From Luteibacter flocculans (GTDB lineage: Bacteria > Pseudomonadota > Gammaproteobacteria > Xanthomonadales > Rhodanobacteraceae), in contig NZ_CP063231.1 in assembly GCF_023612255.1 (NCBI RefSeq), forward strand, positions 1,656,001 through 1,720,000: a DNA stretch of 64,000 nt, written 5' to 3'. Under the pieces are notes generated by a model. The model worked only from the letters and a program-made list of their open reading frames with translations, had not been told where the DNA came from and ran no database searches. Positions 46,535 to 54,435 of this stretch are shown here, piece by piece. A program made the position numbers and the translations under genes. Positions within the stretch are counted from its first letter, which is position 1; each line of letters begins with the position of its first letter.

Positions 46535-48163
46535 ATGTCGCGTCTTCGCCACCTTCTCGCCTTTGGCGTCGCCAGCTTCGCCTTTGCACTTGCCGCGCAG
46601 GCCCAGGACGCGCCTGCCGCATCGCCGGCTGCATCCGTCGATGCAAAGCCGGCCGCGCTGGCCGACTTCGATGCCTATGTCGATGCCGTGCGCAAGCAGT
46701 TCGACGTGCCCGGCATCGCCGTGGCGATCGTGAAGGACGGTCGGATCGTGATGGAATTCGGCTCGGGCGTGCGCAAGCTCGGCGAGCCGGCGAAGGTGGA
46801 CGCGCATACGCAGTTCGCCATCGCCTCCAACACCAAGGCCTTCACCGCTGCCTCGCTGGCGATCCTCGCCGACGAGAAGAAGCTCGACATGAACGACCGC
46901 GTGATCGATCGCTTGCCGTGGTTCCAGATGTCCGACCCGTACGTGACCCGCGAGATGCGCGTGCGCGACCTGCTCGCGCATCGCAGCGGCCTCAGCCTCG
47001 GTGCGGGCGATCTGCTTTACTGGCCTGCTACGACGTACACCACCCAGGAAGTGGTGCAGCGCTTGCGCTATGTGCCGCTGACCAACAGCTTCCGCGCCGA
47101 GTACGCGTACGACAACATCCTGTTCGCCGTGGCCGGGCTCGTGATCGAGCAGGTCTCCGGCAAGCCGTGGGCCGACTTCGTGCGCGAGCGCATCTTCACG
47201 CCGCTGGGCATGACCGAATCGCAGACGCATGCGCCGACCAGCATCGGTGCGAACGACGACATCGCTACCGGCCACGCCAAGTTCGACTTCAAGGATTTGA
47301 AGCCGGTGGCGCCGATGTCGTGGAACAACAACCAGGCGGCGGGCGGCATCTATTCGAGCGTGCACGACCTGTCGAAGTGGATGACGATGCAGCTCGACGG
47401 CGGGCGCTATACCGATAGCGCCGGTAAGCAGCAACAGTTGTTCAGTGAGAAGCGTCAGGCGGAGATGTGGTCGCTCATCACGCCGATTCACATCAACGAA
47501 CCCAGCGTGCCGGAATTGAAGGCCGCCAAGCCGAACTTCTCCGGCTACGGCGAAGGCTGGTTCGTGTCCGATTATCGCGGGCACAAGCTCGTCTGGCACA
47601 CCGGCGGCTGGCCGGGCATGGTCTCGCGCGTCACGCTGGTACCGGACCTCAAGCTGGGCGTGGTGGTGCTGACCAATCAGGAGTCGGGTGCCGCATTCCA
47701 GGCGGTGACGATGCGTGCCCTGGACGCCTTCATGGAAGCGCCGAAGACCGACTGGATTGCCGCCTACGCGGCCAGCGTCAAGAAGGCGGAATCGGGTGCG
47801 GACGACAGCATGAAGCAGCACGAGGCAGCGCGCATGAAGGGTGCGAAGCCGTCGCTGCCGCTCGACGGTTACGCCGGCACGTATCGCGATCCTTGGTACG
47901 GCGACGTCAAGGTGACGAAGGAGGGCGGCAAGCTGGTGATGCGCTTCACGAAGACCGCGCAGCTCACCGGCACGTTGGAACCATGGCAGCACGACACCTT
48001 CATCGCACACTGGAACGATCGCTCGCTCAACGGCGACGCCTTCGTCAACTTCGCGCTCGATCCGGATGGCAAGGTGCGCGAAGTGCGCATGGAGCCGGTG
48101 TCGCCGCTGACCGACTTCAGCTTCGACTTCCAGGATCTGCGCCTGACGCCGGTCAAGGATTGA
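46535..48163 (+). CDS. Exported serine hydrolase, class C beta-lactamase-like fold
   Basis: 542 residues with signal peptide (end AQAQD, about residue 24). The penicillin-binding/beta-lactamase catalytic motifs are present: S98-N-T-K101, Y192-D-N194, and a later HTGGWPG in place of KTG. A C-terminal domain (about 435-540, LDGYAGTYRDPWYG) matches DUF3471, common in this peptidase S12-like group. Such proteins are esterases, D-aminopeptidases or unknown peptidases; resistance activity should not be assumed. It stands in line with the EamA gene, 67 bp apart, and is convergent with the large MscS-like gene. Confidence 0.9.
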   Translation: MSRLRHLLAFGVASFAFALAAQAQDAPAASPAASVDAKPAALADFDAYVDAVRKQFDVPGIAVAIVKDGRIVMEFGSGVRKLGEPAKVDAHTQFAIASNTKAFTAASLAILADEKKLDMNDRVIDRLPWFQMSDPYVTREMRVRDLLAHRSGLSLGAGDLLYWPATTYTTQEVVQRLRYVPLTNSFRAEYAYDNILFAVAGLVIEQVSGKPWADFVRERIFTPLGMTESQTHAPTSIGANDDIATGHAKFDFKDLKPVAPMSWNNNQAAGGIYSSVHDLSKWMTMQLDGGRYTDSAGKQQQLFSEKRQAEMWSLITPIHINEPSVPELKAAKPNFSGYGEGWFVSDYRGHKLVWHTGGWPGMVSRVTLVPDLKLGVVVLTNQESGAAFQAVTMRALDAFMEAPKTDWIAAYAASVKKAESGADDSMKQHEAARMKGAKPSLPLDGYAGTYRDPWYGDVKVTKEGGKLVMRFTKTAQLTGTLEPWQHDTFIAHWNDRSLNGDAFVNFALDPDGKVREVRMEPVSPLTDFSFDFQDLRLTPVKD

Positions 48164-48207
48164 CGGCGGCGGCGCTTGCGGCGACCCACGCTCGTCACGG
48201 CCACCGA

Positions 48208-50628
48208 TCAGTTCGACGTATCGGGATCGGTGGCCGACTTCGGTGCACCGGCGGCGGTGGGTCCCGTAAGTTCGGGCGCGCCGCCGCCCGTGCGCAGTAC
48301 CAGGTCCTGTGGCCGCAGTAGGGGAATTTCCGCACCACGCAGACGCGCCAGGATGTCGAAGAGCAGGTCGCTCTTCACACCGCCGGCGTCGCGCGGGCTT
48401 CCCACGTAGCAGATGGCCATGAAGGTCATGGCGGTGCGATCGACGTTGTCGAGCATCACCAGCGGCGCGGGATTTTCCTGCACCGACGCATGCGCCCGCA
48501 TCGCTTCCAGCATGTGTTCGCGAACGTCCACGGGATCGCTGTCCAGCGGCATCGGCAGCTTGAAAAGCACGCGCCCCTGCGGGTTCGCCATGGTCATGTT
48601 GCGCACCGGCTTCGTGATGAACGACGAGTTCGGCACGATGATCGTGGAGCGGTCGGCGACCTGGATCTCCGTGGCGCGCACATTGATGCGGCGCACGTCA
48701 CCCTCGGCATCGTCGAGCACCACCCAGTCGCCCACCTTCACCGGACGCTCGGCGAGCAGGATCAGGCCCGACACGAAATTCTGCACGATCGCCTGCAGGC
48801 CGAAACCGATACCCACGGAAAGCGCCGACGCGACCCAGGCCACGTTCTGCACCGAGAGGCCCATCGCCAGCAAGGCGATCGCCACGACCACCACCACACC
48901 CACGTAGCCCAGCAGGGTGGTGAGCGAGCTGCGCATGCCGGGATCGAGACTGGTGCGCGGCAGGTACTGCTCGGCCATCCAGGACTTGATGACCCGCACA
49001 GCCACCAGGCCCAGGAAGAACAGGGCAATCGAACTGAGGATCTGGCTCGGCTTCAGCTCGACGTCGTAGATCTTGAACGACTGCAGCTTGCTGCCGATCA
49101 CCATGATGTCGGCGGCTCCCGCACCGAAACCCGAAAGCACGGCGGTGAGACCAAACAGGAACAGCCCGAGGCGAACCACGCCGGAGAGCAGCACGCCGGC
49201 CTGATCGAGCAGCTTCGGATGCGTGCCGAAGATCGCCTGCGCGCGGGCACTCATGGGGCCCTTTTCCGACAGCAATGTTTCGAAGAGGTCGTCGACCAGG
49301 CGCATCGCCAGGTATGTGGCCGCGACAACGATGGTGGTCCACACCACCTGGCCGGCGACGAACGAGGCGAAGGCAATGAAGCCCGTCAGCAACCCGATCC
49401 ACGCCGCGACGATGGCGATCCATGCCGCTGCGATGAACAGGCTCGCCCAGATCGGACGCGGCGGGGGAGGGGTGCCATCCTCGTCGTGGTGATGCGTACG
49501 GCCGAGTCGCTGCAGTGCGAGCGCCGTGAGTACGGTGAGCACGATCGCCTGCAGACTGCTGGTAAGGACGGTAGCGGCAAGGCTGGTGCCGATCGTGTGG
49601 TTGAGGATCTTCAGGAAATAGAAGAGCACCACCGCGAGCGAGATCAGCATCGGAAACCGACGCAGCGCCATGGCGGTTTCGTCGGGAATGGCGGGCAGGC
49701 GCCACGAAGGCCGCTTGGCCGAGATGAGTGCGCGACCCAGGCCCGCGACGAACGCGCCAAAGAAGACGAGATGCACGATCGCCAGCGCGACGCCGTCGGT
49801 CTCCTCGCTGAAGGTGTCGTTCCAGTTGAGACCGAGGTAGAACAACTGCGTGCCGAGGCCGGTGGTGAGCGTCGACGTGAGCGCGATACCGAGAATCAAC
49901 GCGGAACGGCGCAGGCGGCCCGGCGGCATGCGATTGGCGGTGAGATGGCGGACGCGGTGCTCGATATAGAAGCGCACGCCGGTCATCAGGAGCAGGCCCA
50001 TCACCACACAGGCAATGAGTGCGGTGCGATTGCCGTTCGTCCAGCTGTTCGCGACGTCGGACTGGACCGTCTGGGCGAATTCGCGCAGGTTGGCCGAGTC
50101 GCGCGGGAACGCCGCGGCAGGTTCGGACCAGAACGGCCGCGACAGCGGCGAGTTGGTACGCCGGGAAATGGTTTCCTGGAAACGAATGCGGCGCAGGTCG
50201 GCCAGTTGGTTGGCGGTCTGTTGCGCCTCTAGCGCCAGGCCGTCCACCTGTTTGATCTGCGCGTCGACCGCATCGAAGGCCTTCTTGGCGTCCTTGCGCG
50301 TCGCTGCCAGTTCAGGCGCTTCCTTTGTGCCCGTGGCGGGCGGCGGGCCCAGTTGATCGAGCCGCGCCTTCGCGGCGTCGCGTGTCGGCTGCAGCGTCGT
50401 GGAGACTTTCTGCGCCTGGGAGGCGACGTCGGAGGACTTGCTGCGCAGGTCGTCCAGCGCGGCATCGGTGATCTTGTCGTCCTTCATGGCCTTCTCGATC
50501 TGGTCGAGCTGGCCGCGCAAGTCGTCGATCTGCTGGGCGGGGCTGGGGCTGGCGTCGTCCGCCTGCGCGAAAGTGGCCCCGGAACCGGCGAGGAGGAGGG
50601 CGACGAAGAATATTCTCAGGATACGCAT
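48208..50628 (-). CDS. Large MscS/MscK-like mechanosensitive channel with DUF3772
   Basis: 806 residues. A signal peptide (to about residue 23) is followed by a periplasmic coiled-coil domain of DUF3772 type (about 25-180, with LRGQLDQIEKAMKDDKI). About eleven transmembrane segments come next, then the MscS pore helix and beta-domain (VASALSVGIGFGLQAIVQNF, LILLAERPVKVGDWVVL). It should be an osmotic-stress channel of the inner membrane. Start chosen at the ATG at 50628 because the leader begins there. It is divergent from tpiA. Confidence 0.92.
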   Translation of the reverse strand: MRILRIFFVALLLAGSGATFAQADDASPSPAQQIDDLRGQLDQIEKAMKDDKITDAALDDLRSKSSDVASQAQKVSTTLQPTRDAAKARLDQLGPPPATGTKEAPELAATRKDAKKAFDAVDAQIKQVDGLALEAQQTANQLADLRRIRFQETISRRTNSPLSRPFWSEPAAAFPRDSANLREFAQTVQSDVANSWTNGNRTALIACVVMGLLLMTGVRFYIEHRVRHLTANRMPPGRLRRSALILGIALTSTLTTGLGTQLFYLGLNWNDTFSEETDGVALAIVHLVFFGAFVAGLGRALISAKRPSWRLPAIPDETAMALRRFPMLISLAVVLFYFLKILNHTIGTSLAATVLTSSLQAIVLTVLTALALQRLGRTHHHDEDGTPPPPRPIWASLFIAAAWIAIVAAWIGLLTGFIAFASFVAGQVVWTTIVVAATYLAMRLVDDLFETLLSEKGPMSARAQAIFGTHPKLLDQAGVLLSGVVRLGLFLFGLTAVLSGFGAGAADIMVIGSKLQSFKIYDVELKPSQILSSIALFFLGLVAVRVIKSWMAEQYLPRTSLDPGMRSSLTTLLGYVGVVVVVAIALLAMGLSVQNVAWVASALSVGIGFGLQAIVQNFVSGLILLAERPVKVGDWVVLDDAEGDVRRINVRATEIQVADRSTIIVPNSSFITKPVRNMTMANPQGRVLFKLPMPLDSDPVDVREHMLEAMRAHASVQENPAPLVMLDNVDRTAMTFMAICYVGSPRDAGGVKSDLLFDILARLRGAEIPLLRPQDLVLRTGGGAPELTGPTAAGAPKSATDPDTSN

Positions 50629-50789
50629 GGGTGGATCATCGAAGGCAGGGACTACCAAGGTCAAACGCGCCATATGCGTTAACCTCAGTGAACGGCGCGT
50701 GCGCAGGCGTCCCATTGCCGCATTGCAGCTTTGCCGCCCACCACGACGCGGCTATTCTGCCGCCCCTTTCTCCACGCCTGGAAGCTCCC

Positions 50790-51542
50790 ATGCGCAAGAT
50801 GATCGTCGCCGGTAACTGGAAGATGCATGGCTCCCGCGCCATGGCCGACGCGCTCGTCCGCGAGGTGGTCGAAGGCATGCCCGATGGCGTGGACGTGCTG
50901 GTCTTTCCCCCCGACGTCTATATCGGCGAGCTGGTGCACAAGTACCGCGACCGCGGCCTGCGCTTCGGCGCGCAGGACCTTTCCGAGCACCATGTGCCCG
51001 GTGCGTATACCGGCGAGGTCTCCGGCGACATGCTGCGCGACGTGGGGGCCACGTGGGTGCTGGTCGGCCATTCGGAACGTCGCCAGTACCAGCACGAGGG
51101 CGACGAGTTGCTGGCAAAGAAGTTCGAGTCGGCCTGCCGGGCGGGCCTGACGCCCATCCTCTGCGTGGGTGAGACCTTGGAAGAACACGAGGCCGGCATG
51201 GCCGAAGAAGTGGTCGGCCGGCAGTTGGCCGCGGTGATCGATCGCAATGGCATCGCCTGTTTCCGCGACGCTGTGGTGGCTTACGAGCCGGTCTGGGCCA
51301 TCGGTACGGGCCTCACCGCGACCCCGGCGAAGGCACAGAAAATTCATGCGTTCATCCGTAGCCAACTGGCAAAAAAGGATGCTAATATCTCGCTCCTGAC
51401 CCGGGTGCTTTACGGCGGAAGCGTCAAGCCGGCCAATGCGGCCGAATTGTTCGCCCAGCCTGATGTGGACGGGGGACTGATCGGCGGCGCCGCTCTGGTG
51501 GCTTCCGATTTCCTGGATATATGCGCCGCGGCGCGTCGATAA
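50790..51542 (+). CDS. tpiA: Triosephosphate isomerase
   Basis: 250-residue glycolytic TIM barrel. Catalytic residues are K11 (NWKMH), H94 (VGHSERR) and E166 (AYEPVWAIGTG); phosphate-binding loops are YGGSVK and GGLIGGAAL. Length is normal. Followed 27 bp later by secG, as is usual in gammaproteobacteria and xanthomonads. Confidence 0.98.
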   Translation: MRKMIVAGNWKMHGSRAMADALVREVVEGMPDGVDVLVFPPDVYIGELVHKYRDRGLRFGAQDLSEHHVPGAYTGEVSGDMLRDVGATWVLVGHSERRQYQHEGDELLAKKFESACRAGLTPILCVGETLEEHEAGMAEEVVGRQLAAVIDRNGIACFRDAVVAYEPVWAIGTGLTATPAKAQKIHAFIRSQLAKKDANISLLTRVLYGGSVKPANAAELFAQPDVDGGLIGGAALVASDFLDICAAARR

Positions 51543-51569
51543 CTCGCGACACGGCAAAAACAAGAAGAC

Positions 51570-52022
51570 ATGTTCATTCTCTTCAGCGTTTTCTATATCC
51601 TGATCGCCGCGGCGATGATCGTGCTGATTCTGATGCAGCGCGGCGCCGGTGCGGAGGCAGGTTCCGGATTCGGTGGCGGTGCTTCCGCTACGGTGTTCGG
51701 CGCGCGTGGCTCTTCGAGCTTCATGACCCGCGCCACGGCAGTACTCGCCGCTCTGTTTTTCTTGCTCAGCCTCGGCATGGGCATTTACCTCGGTCGTTCG
51801 GGTAACCCCCAGCCGGCCGCGGATCTTGGTGTGATGTCTGGCGCTACCACGCCGGCCGCTCCCGCCAACAACGCTCCGGTGACACCGGCCGCGTCGGACG
51901 TGCCCCGCGCCCCCGCCGCCAACGGTGACACCCCGGCCGCAACGGCTCCGGCAGCGAACAGCGATGTTCCCGCCGCGAAGCAGGAAGCCACCAAGGCTCC
52001 CGCCGAACCGGCCAAGAAGTAA
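51570..52022 (+). CDS. secG: Preprotein translocase subunit SecG
   Basis: 150 residues. Two transmembrane helices (about 3-22 and 53-73) flank the conserved LMQRGAGAEAGSGFGGGASATVFGARGSSSF loop (cited here as LMQRGAGAEAG and VFGARGSSSF). The C-terminal 65 residues are an Ala/Pro-rich tail that varies in this family. SecG assists SecYE in protein export. It lies in a tpiA-secG-tRNA-Leu unit. Confidence 0.97.
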   Translation: MFILFSVFYILIAAAMIVLILMQRGAGAEAGSGFGGGASATVFGARGSSSFMTRATAVLAALFFLLSLGMGIYLGRSGNPQPAADLGVMSGATTPAAPANNAPVTPAASDVPRAPAANGDTPAATAPAANSDVPAAKQEATKAPAEPAKK

Positions 52023-52046
52023 TACGCAACATGCAGTAAAAGTTAT

Positions 52047-52131
52047 GCCCAGGTGGCGGAATTGGTAGACGCACTACCTTGAGGTGGTAGCGGCTTAGGT
52101 CGTGGGGGTTCGAGTCCCCCCTTGGGCACCA
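52047..52131 (+). tRNA. tRNA-Leu (anticodon GAG)
   Basis: 85-nt class II tRNA. Acceptor stem GCCCAGG / CTTGGGC, D-arm region GGCGGAATTGGTAGAC, anticodon stem CTACC/GGTAG with loop TTGAGGT (anticodon GAG at 52081-52083), short variable arm, TGG-rich T-arm GTTCGAGTCC, and encoded CCA end. It lies 24 bp after secG and immediately before the defence island, so it could have served as an insertion site. Confidence 0.97.
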
Positions 52132-52167
52132 AACGAAAGATCCGGAGTCCTCAACCGGATTGCAAAG

Positions 52168-52191
52168 AAACCCGCGAAAGCGGGTTTTTTT
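52168..52191 (+). terminator. Intrinsic terminator after tRNA-Leu
   Basis: 8-bp stem AAACCCGC / GCGGGTTT with GAAA loop and a run of seven T. Confidence 0.92.
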
Positions 52192-52283
52192 GTGTCCGTA
52201 AGGTTTCGACGAGCCTCTTGGTGTCGCATGGAAGCTGGCGGTATATGTCGCCATTTCTCGCTGCATGTGACTACGCCACGTGA

Positions 52284-52533
52284 GTGTTCGGGGTGGACAT
52301 CTCCCCTTACGTCGGATCAGCGCTCAGGCAGTTGCGGGAACGCGCTGAGATAAGCCCAAGAAGAGCTAGCCTTCCGGACAGGGCTGGATCCTACGTAAGT
52401 CAGTGGGATCGAGCGGGGTCGCCGCAATCCATCTCTTAAGTCCATGCAACGACTTGCAGACCAGTTGGGCATGTCGCAACATGACGCGTTTGCTGTAGCT
52501 CGCCAATTGGCTGAGTATGCTGGCAATGCTTAG
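52284..52533 (+). pseudogene. Frameshifted XRE-family helix-turn-helix regulator remnant
   Basis: The first frame reads SALRQLRERAEISPRRASL, then GSYVSQWDRAGSPQSIS, and stops at a TAA at 52437-52439. A +1-shifted frame continues as LKSMQRLADQLGMSQHDAF to a TAG at 52531. Joined, this is the five-helix XRE/Cro fold, with the recognition helix degenerate. One indel near 52434 explains the break. It lies in the 616-bp gap between tRNA-Leu and the ABC-3C operon; the rest of that gap (52192-52283, 52534-52747) shows nothing I can name beyond the expected operon promoter. Confidence 0.55.
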
Positions 52534-52747
52534 GACGATCTGCGCGGTTGCGACTGGCCTACTAGCTGAGGCTGCTCGCCCTCTAGACCTGCCGAAGCCA
52601 CGGATGGCATCCTCGTACTGACTATTTCCGGGCGGTCAGCACTCTGCTCGAAGCGCGCAGGACGGCGACCGAGTCCAAAGCCGCATCATCATGGGGTGCG
52701 GATTGTTACGGCGCCGAACGACAGATTAGGGGGCCGCAGGGGAAGCA

Positions 52748-53932
52748 ATGGCAAAGGAGAACGCGCATTCCGCCCATGCGTCGGCGGTCGGCTATTTATA
52801 TCAGGCTCGGCTGGCGCTATTGAAGGGTATCCAGGCGATATCAGAATCGCCGGCCCTCGAATTGAGCATCGAGACTTTCGATGATGTCAGCTTTGAAGTG
52901 GATGGCGAACCCGTCGAACTTATCCAGACTAAGCATCACCTGGGCACCGGCGGCAACCTTGCAGACGCTTCCGTTGATCTTTGGAAGACGTTACGAATTT
53001 GGATTAAGCGCGTTTCGGAGGCTGTTGAAGCACCGCCTCGTTTTATCCTGATGACGACTGGCTCGGCAACCGCCGGCTCGGCGGCCTCGTTCCTGCGGGC
53101 GGATGACCGCGACGAACAAAAAGCGGATGCAATCCTGCTGGAAGTTTGCGATTCCTCAACCAATGAGGTGAACATTGCGGCCTATGCCGCGTACAAGGCG
53201 CTCCTCCCATCTCAGCGTTTGCGACTGCTGCGAGCTATAAGGATCTTCGACAGTGCCCCGAATATTCTCGATGTGCACGACGATATTTGCCACGAAGTTC
53301 GGCATGCGGCACCCCGTGCGCATATTGAAGTTTTCGTAGAGCGGCTTGAGGGCTGGTGGTTCGGGGTAGTGATTAATGCACTTGCTACTGGGGGCAAGTC
53401 GATCAAGGTTCTCGCGATAGACGATCGAATTGATGCGTTACGCGAGGATTTTCATCGAAATTCTCTCCCCGTCGATCATGCATCGGCGACTCCGACGCAA
53501 GAGATTGTTGCGGACCTTGATAAGCGACCATTCGTTGAGCAGTTGAGAAAGATCAACATTGGCACACAGCGGATCGAGTATGCCATGCGCGACTATTACC
53601 GGGCCTCCGAGCAGCGGGCTCGATGGGTTCGTGAACAGTTGTTGGTAGATGGCGAGCTGAACCACTATGAGAGAGAGCTCAAGGAAGCATGGGAGCCAAG
53701 GTTCGCCACAATGATCGATGAGCTTCCACCCGACTGTGACGCAAAAGCGAAGGCGCTAGCCGGTGCCAGTGTGTACAAGTGGGTCGAACATGAAGCAGCC
53801 CTCCCATTCCGCTCGGTGTCACAGTCATTCTTGACGAGGGGTAGCTACCACATACTCGCGAACCAATACATCGTTGGCTGGCATCCCGAATACTTGATAG
53901 ATAGCTCTGATAAGGATGGGGAGGAAAAGTGA
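52748..53932 (+). CDS. ABC-3C system effector-type protein with Cap4/DUF4297-like nuclease N-terminus
   Basis: 394 residues. The N-terminal region (about 10-130) follows the Cap4/DUF4297 restriction-endonuclease-like pattern: SAVGYLYQARLALL, then E42-x-x-D45-D46-V-S-F, then E57-L-I-Q60-T-K62, matching a PD-(D/E)xK core of the QxK type. The C-terminal half (YAMRDYYRASEQRARWVRE, YKWVEHEAALPFRSV, SYHILANQYIVGWHPEY) matches the C-terminal domain of ABC-three-component (ABC-3C) proteins. AGGGGA lies before the ATG. The next two genes overlap it and each other by 4 bp, a tight three-gene operon. A role in phage defence by nucleic-acid cleavage is predicted, not shown. Confidence 0.8.
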   Translation: MAKENAHSAHASAVGYLYQARLALLKGIQAISESPALELSIETFDDVSFEVDGEPVELIQTKHHLGTGGNLADASVDLWKTLRIWIKRVSEAVEAPPRFILMTTGSATAGSAASFLRADDRDEQKADAILLEVCDSSTNEVNIAAYAAYKALLPSQRLRLLRAIRIFDSAPNILDVHDDICHEVRHAAPRAHIEVFVERLEGWWFGVVINALATGGKSIKVLAIDDRIDALREDFHRNSLPVDHASATPTQEIVADLDKRPFVEQLRKINIGTQRIEYAMRDYYRASEQRARWVREQLLVDGELNHYERELKEAWEPRFATMIDELPPDCDAKAKALAGASVYKWVEHEAALPFRSVSQSFLTRGSYHILANQYIVGWHPEYLIDSSDKDGEEK

Positions 53933-54435
53933 GCATGGAAGCCTGGAACGAGCGCGTGGTTGAAGAGGCGAACCTCTTCAACCCAGCCTTTTGCGCAATG
54001 CTGATCGCGAAGGCGTGCAAGGACTATTCGAAGAAAGGGCAGGATACACTTTCCTTCCCACTCGCTTTCCTCATCCTTCCCTTAATTGTTCACCCCGGCA
54101 CTCGTGCCGCGCTGCCTTATTCCACCGCGACGTCACTCATCTCATGGACACAAGAGCGCAGGGGAGACCTCGTGGAATTTGGCGCGCATACTCGCCGTCT
54201 TTTGCCCTACACACGTGAAGCCATCATGTTTGGGTTGGCCCACACCATGCTGACCCTTGATGAATCGGGCGGCATTAATACAGGGAAGTCTTACGTGGCA
54301 CCCACAGAGAAGAAGACCGAGCTCTTTACTTCTGAAGTTCGCGACTGCCTGGATCGAGCCGGCTTCGTTGGTCGCTGGTTCGCCGCGGCGGGCACCGCTT
54401 CGACAATCTACTCAGTACTTGGAGTCACGCCATGA
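53929..54435 (+). CDS. ABC-3C system middle component
   Basis: 168 residues, soluble. It matches the 'three component ABC system middle component' type: ERVVEEANLFNPAFCAMLIAK at the start, then LSFPLAFLILPLIVHPGTRAALP, RREAIMFGLAH-like helix (TREAIMFGLAHTMLTL) and a C-terminal DRAGFVGRWFAAAGTASTIYS. The GTG at 53929 overlaps the upstream stop as GTGA with GGAGG four bases away; an ATG at 53935 is the alternative. It should bridge the effector and the ATPase. Its function in the family is known only from comparative analysis. Confidence 0.8.
   Translation: MSMEAWNERVVEEANLFNPAFCAMLIAKACKDYSKKGQDTLSFPLAFLILPLIVHPGTRAALPYSTATSLISWTQERRGDLVEFGAHTRRLLPYTREAIMFGLAHTMLTLDESGGINTGKSYVAPTEKKTELFTSEVRDCLDRAGFVGRWFAAAGTASTIYSVLGVTP

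Noticed and set aside
46535-48163. Calling the serine hydrolase a resistance beta-lactamase
   Set aside because: SxxK and YxN are present, but the KTG motif is HTG and a DUF3471 tail follows, which fits the broad esterase/peptidase group better.
46445-50232. Long antisense frames opposite the serine hydrolase (46445-48010) and the MscS-like gene (48490-50232)
   Set aside because: Composition typical of antisense frames in GC-rich coding DNA; the opposite-strand genes carry catalytic or channel motifs.
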